Assembly: GCA_017383325.1 (NCBI GenBank)
Contig: JAFNYG010000085.1
Span: 1 to 8,324 of the forward strand
Reading direction: 5' to 3'
DNA: 8,324 nucleotides
Source: Alphaproteobacteria bacterium
Lineage (GTDB): Bacteria > Pseudomonadota > Alphaproteobacteria > Rs-D84
This document shows, piece after piece, positions 6,349-8,324 of this stretch (within the stretch, counting starts at the first letter, position 1; each line of letters starts with the position of its first letter). The position numbers and the translations under genes are program-made. The notes below the pieces were generated by a model that worked only from the letters and a program-made list of their open reading frames with translations, had not been told where the DNA came from and ran no database searches.

Positions 6349-7307
6349 CGCGCAATCATCATTTCGCCAATTTCACGCAACATAGCACGCACATTACACG
6401 AATAATCTGTACTTTTTGCGACACAGCCCACATTTGCCCGCTTAATCAACCCCGACAAAGTACGTCCCGGCCCCAATTCATAGGCACGCGTAATATTATA
6501 CTGTGGAAACGTTTCCATAATATCCAGCCAACGCACCCCATGCGTCATCTGATTGCACAACGCATCACGCACATCACGTGGATTCGACATAAAATTTGCT
6601 GTCTGATTTGAAAACCAGTTTGTCTTGGGCGCATCGAATTGAATCTGTTCCATTCGTGCACGCAACAATTTTTCTGCACCTGCCATCAACGCACAATGCG
6701 CCGGCACCGCAACATTTAATCGCTTGGCGATACGTGCACCATGCTTTTGTGCCGCCACCACAATTGCATCCAATGCGGCTCCATGTCCACTGATAACGAA
6801 TTGATCACGTGCATTATGATTTGAAATCTGTGCATATCCCTTACCTGCGGCTTCGACCATACATTGTTCAACATCATCTTTGTTTAATCCAACAATTGCC
6901 GCCATTCCACCGGCACCGGCCACATCCTGCATATACGTTGCACGCGCCGCCAACATTTGTACAGCATCGGCCAATTTCATACTGCCCACACAATGCAGTG
7001 CCGAATACTGTCCCATTGAATGCCCCGCCATTGCATACGCAATGGTATGCAGCGGCACACCAAATTCGGCTTCGACCACATTTGCAATTGCAACAGAATG
7101 CGCAAACGTTGCCAAAGATGTATTTTCAGGCTTGTTCAATTCCGACTGTGAACCTTCAAAAGATATTTTTGCAATATCGCGTTTTGCGACATCTGACACT
7201 TGTTCAAAAACATATCGTGCCACCGCAAAATCATTAAAAACATCCGCGCCCATACCAACGTATTGCGCACCCTGTCCTGGAAAAACAAAAATTATTTTAT
7301 CTTGCAT
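6345..7307 (-). CDS. fabD: Malonyl-CoA:acyl carrier protein transacylase (FabD)
   Basis: A 320-residue cytosolic enzyme that moves malonyl groups from CoA to ACP to feed fatty-acid elongation. FVFPGQGAQ (7-15) forms the oxyanion region. The nucleophile is S97 in AGHSMGQYSA, R122 binds the malonyl carboxylate, H204 in VPAHCALM is the catalytic histidine, and Q253 matches the conserved glutamine. Length is normal. The common GHSLGE motif reads GHSMGQ; glutamate to glutamine next to the nucleophile elbow is unusual but probably tolerated. I chose the ATG at 7307 because family N-termini begin one or two residues before the first beta-strand. An upstream in-frame ATG at 7328 would add seven hydrophobic residues and lies upstream of the predicted transcript start. 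No Shine-Dalgarno is seen. The gene is away from any other fab gene within this window and converges on rarA. Confidence 0.95.
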   Translation of the reverse strand: MQDKIIFVFPGQGAQYVGMGADVFNDFAVARYVFEQVSDVAKRDIAKISFEGSQSELNKPENTSLATFAHSVAIANVVEAEFGVPLHTIAYAMAGHSMGQYSALHCVGSMKLADAVQMLAARATYMQDVAGAGGMAAIVGLNKDDVEQCMVEAAGKGYAQISNHNARDQFVISGHGAALDAIVVAAQKHGARIAKRLNVAVPAHCALMAGAEKLLRARMEQIQFDAPKTNWFSNQTANFMSNPRDVRDALCNQMTHGVRWLDIMETFPQYNITRAYELGPGRTLSGLIKRANVGCVAKSTDYSCNVRAMLREIGEMMIAR

Positions 7308-7316
7308 AACAAGAAA

Positions 7317-7344
7317 AATATAACACAAAATAAAATATTGTCAA
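7317..7344 (-). promoter_or_regulatory. fabD promoter, near-consensus, placed for a leaderless transcript
   Basis: On the minus strand a perfect TTGACA (7339-7344) and TATATT (7317-7322) are 16 bp apart. Transcription would start around 7308-7311, which is 1-4 bases before the fabD ATG at 7307. No purine-rich ribosome site lies between, so the mRNA may be leaderless. Confidence 0.65.
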
Positions 7345-7365
7345 ATAAAATCCAACGACTCTTGC

Positions 7366-7395
7366 TTGGTAAAAAATAAAAGATAATGGTATAGA
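7366..7395 (+). promoter_or_regulatory. Possible plus-strand promoter in front of the 7396-7455 hairpin
   Basis: TTGGTA (7366-7371) and TATAGA (7390-7395) are separated by 18 bp, with TG one base before the -10 (7387-7388). The predicted start, about 7402, falls at the first base of the perfect stem. No coding frame follows on the plus strand, so any product would be a short RNA. The match is moderate and the region is AT-rich, so chance is possible. Confidence 0.35.
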
Positions 7396-7455
7396 TAAGA
7401 ACAAATCAGGCATCATAGTGTACTGACGCTACATAAGATGCCTGATTTGATTTTA
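7396..7455. terminator. Long hairpin: terminator of the barrel gene, or a small RNA
   Basis: Perfect 13-bp arms (7402-7414, starting CAAATCAGG, and 7437-7449) extend past one mismatch to about 19 pairs (7396-7414 with 7437-7455). The 22-base loop can fold further in plus-strand RNA: TAGTG (7416-7420) pairs with CGCTA (7427-7431), including one G-U pair. It lies 23 bp beyond the stop of the minus-strand barrel gene, a natural place for its terminator. However, no good U-run follows on the minus strand (TTCTTAT), and only ATTTT follows on the plus strand. The possible plus-strand promoter before it makes a small RNA a second reading. Confidence 0.6.
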
Positions 7456-7478
7456 GATGAATTATTCTAATTTATTTG

Positions 7479-8216
7479 TTAGAACAGAATGTTGACACGC
7501 GCCCCAACCTGCGCATCATCCGATTCAAACTCATAGTCAATATGCCCCACATACTGTGTACGGCCATACTGACGCACCAATTTCATATGCAACCATTCCT
7601 GGTCATAGTCTTTACCGGTTTGAATATCTTTGTGCGTTGCCTTGCGAATGGTCAGACCTGCCCCAATTCGCCAGTCGGGCGCGATACGGAAATATGATTC
7701 TGGTGTAAAATCCAAGAACGCAACCCCACGCTCATCATCAAACACCCATGTTGATTTCACGGTTGCCGCCAATGTCATACCCGCCCATTGACGCCCCATA
7801 CGCACCCCCACATAATACGTAGAATCCGCATAGTCTGGTGTACGCACACGATGACTGCCCCCAAACTTGAAACCGAACAAAACATCTGAAATTATACGTG
7901 CATCATTATCGTCTGCATTTCCCATTCGATATGCACCGCCCAAATCAATGGCAGAAAACCCATCTTCGGGTCCGTTAAAATCATGCTGGTAATGAACATT
8001 TGCACCAATTGCCAACCGATTATTCATCCCATACGATACCGATTGTCCGAAACGCAAAATATGATCCCAATACGAAACAGACGACTGGGACAAAATTTCT
8101 TCTGCCCCCTGCAGAAACAACGGATCCGACGTATCGGTTGCCAAATCATTTGCACGCGCAAACGACGGTGTAGCCATCACACCCAACAAACCCAAAATCG
8201 ATAAAAATTTACGCAT
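7479..8216 (-). CDS. Outer-membrane beta-barrel protein of unknown specificity
   Basis: A 245-residue predicted outer-membrane protein. Residues 1-22 are a signal peptide (MRKF, hydrophobic core, FARA then N23). The mature protein has alternating hydrophobic/aromatic strands typical of a small barrel, for example SYGMNNRLAIGANVHYQH, YYVGVRMGRQWAGM and SYFRIAPDWRIGAGL. It ends in ARVNILF with a C-terminal phenylalanine, the usual signal for barrel assembly by the BAM machinery. Perhaps 8-12 strands fit the length. I recognise no substrate or enzymatic motif. It may be a structural or transport barrel. I chose the ATG at 8216 because AGGGAGAG lies five to six bases upstream and the signal peptide starts there; the ten residues upstream in frame (from 8246) are not signal-like. 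The hairpin at 7396-7455 lies beyond its stop. The partial gene to its right also ends in an outer-membrane signature, suggesting a tandem pair. Confidence 0.82.
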   Translation of the reverse strand: MRKFLSILGLLGVMATPSFARANDLATDTSDPLFLQGAEEILSQSSVSYWDHILRFGQSVSYGMNNRLAIGANVHYQHDFNGPEDGFSAIDLGGAYRMGNADDNDARIISDVLFGFKFGGSHRVRTPDYADSTYYVGVRMGRQWAGMTLAATVKSTWVFDDERGVAFLDFTPESYFRIAPDWRIGAGLTIRKATHKDIQTGKDYDQEWLHMKLVRQYGRTQYVGHIDYEFESDDAQVGARVNILF

Positions 8217-8246
8217 AAAATCTCTCCCTACATCCCATATAAACAC

Positions 8247-8268
8247 CGCCCCCAGATACCCGGGGGCG
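8247..8268. terminator. GC-rich hairpin between two outer-membrane protein genes
   Basis: CGCCCCC (8247-8253) and GGGGGCG (8262-8268) form perfect 7-bp arms around an 8-base loop, 17 bp past the stop of the partial gene. On the minus strand it is followed by GTGTTTATAT, not a clean U-run, so termination may be only partial. It could instead stabilise the 5' end of the barrel mRNA. No convincing promoter fits between it and the barrel gene's ribosome site. Confidence 0.5.
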
Positions 8269-8285
8269 TATTAATTTAGTAAACT

Positions 8286-8324
8286 CTAGAACTGGAACAT
8301 CACCTGCAAACCAATCTTGGTTTC
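8286..8324 (-). CDS. 3' end of a second probable outer-membrane protein (partial)
   Basis: Only the last 12 codons and a TAG stop (8286-8288) are in the window, reading ETKIGLQVMFQF. Alternating hydrophobic residues and a terminal phenylalanine match the C-terminal beta-strand signature of outer-membrane barrels. It resembles the end of the neighbouring barrel protein (AQVGARVNILF). I infer an upstream tandem gene, possibly a paralogue. The rest lies beyond the right edge, so family and function cannot be given. Confidence 0.55.
   Translation of the reverse strand, partial: ETKIGLQVMFQF

Noticed and set aside
6880..7323. Plus-strand frame of 147 codons opposite fabD
   Set aside because: It is antisense to the catalytic core of FabD and has no support as a protein.
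7308..7328. Seven-residue N-terminal extension of FabD from the ATG at 7328
   Set aside because: It lies across the -10 element and has no counterpart in the family, whose N-terminus begins at the first strand before GQG.
8217..8246. Ten-residue N-terminal extension of the barrel protein
   Set aside because: It precedes the AGGGAGAG ribosome site and would bury the signal peptide.
1..8324. CRISPR array, tRNA, rRNA, insertion sequence or toxin-antitoxin pair
   Set aside because: No regularly spaced direct repeats, cloverleaf-like sequences, transposase motifs or small paired frames were seen on either strand.

Overview
The window looks like chromosomal DNA of an uncultured, probably host-associated alphaproteobacterium. 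The clearest lineage signal is a Ros/MucR-family regulator, a family essentially confined to Alphaproteobacteria. An envelope with outer-membrane barrels and lipoprotein acylation marks it as Gram-negative. GC content is moderate and intergenic regions are short and AT-rich. No tRNA, rRNA, CRISPR array, transposase or phage structural gene is visible. The species cannot be named from this sequence.

Left block (1-5006, all on the minus strand): a MucR-like regulator starts at 5006. Its stop codon abuts the ATG of a large predicted membrane protein that carries a phage-type (GH24) lysozyme domain and C-terminal TPR repeats. After a 25-bp gap comes a single polypeptide joining the rRNA-maturation RNase YbeY to apolipoprotein N-acyltransferase Lnt. 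These three probably form an operon driven by an extended -10 promoter at 5038-5046. Beyond lnt, a secreted, cysteine-containing, Gln/Met-rich coiled-coil protein of unknown function has its own promoter and runs off the left edge. The block therefore combines a transcription regulator, peptidoglycan cleavage, lipoprotein maturation and a periplasmic protein, which reads as an envelope-centred neighbourhood.

Middle block (5077-7344): rarA (replication-associated AAA+ ATPase) is divergent from mucR across a 70-bp shared region. It converges on fabD (malonyl-CoA:ACP transacylase) so tightly that the two stop codons overlap. fabD has a near-consensus promoter whose predicted start lies only a few bases before its ATG, which suggests a leaderless mRNA.

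Right block (7345-8324): a 130-bp gene-free stretch between fabD and a minus-strand outer-membrane barrel gene holds a long, nearly perfect hairpin (7396-7455). A plausible plus-strand promoter stops just where the stem begins, so this is either the barrel gene's terminator or a small RNA. The barrel gene is preceded by the 3' end of another protein with an outer-membrane-type C-terminus, with a GC-rich hairpin between the two.

The points most worth a second look are the YbeY-Lnt fusion, the MucR homologue without its usual zinc ligands coupled to a lysozyme-TPR membrane protein, the hairpin/sRNA candidate, and the possibly leaderless fabD.
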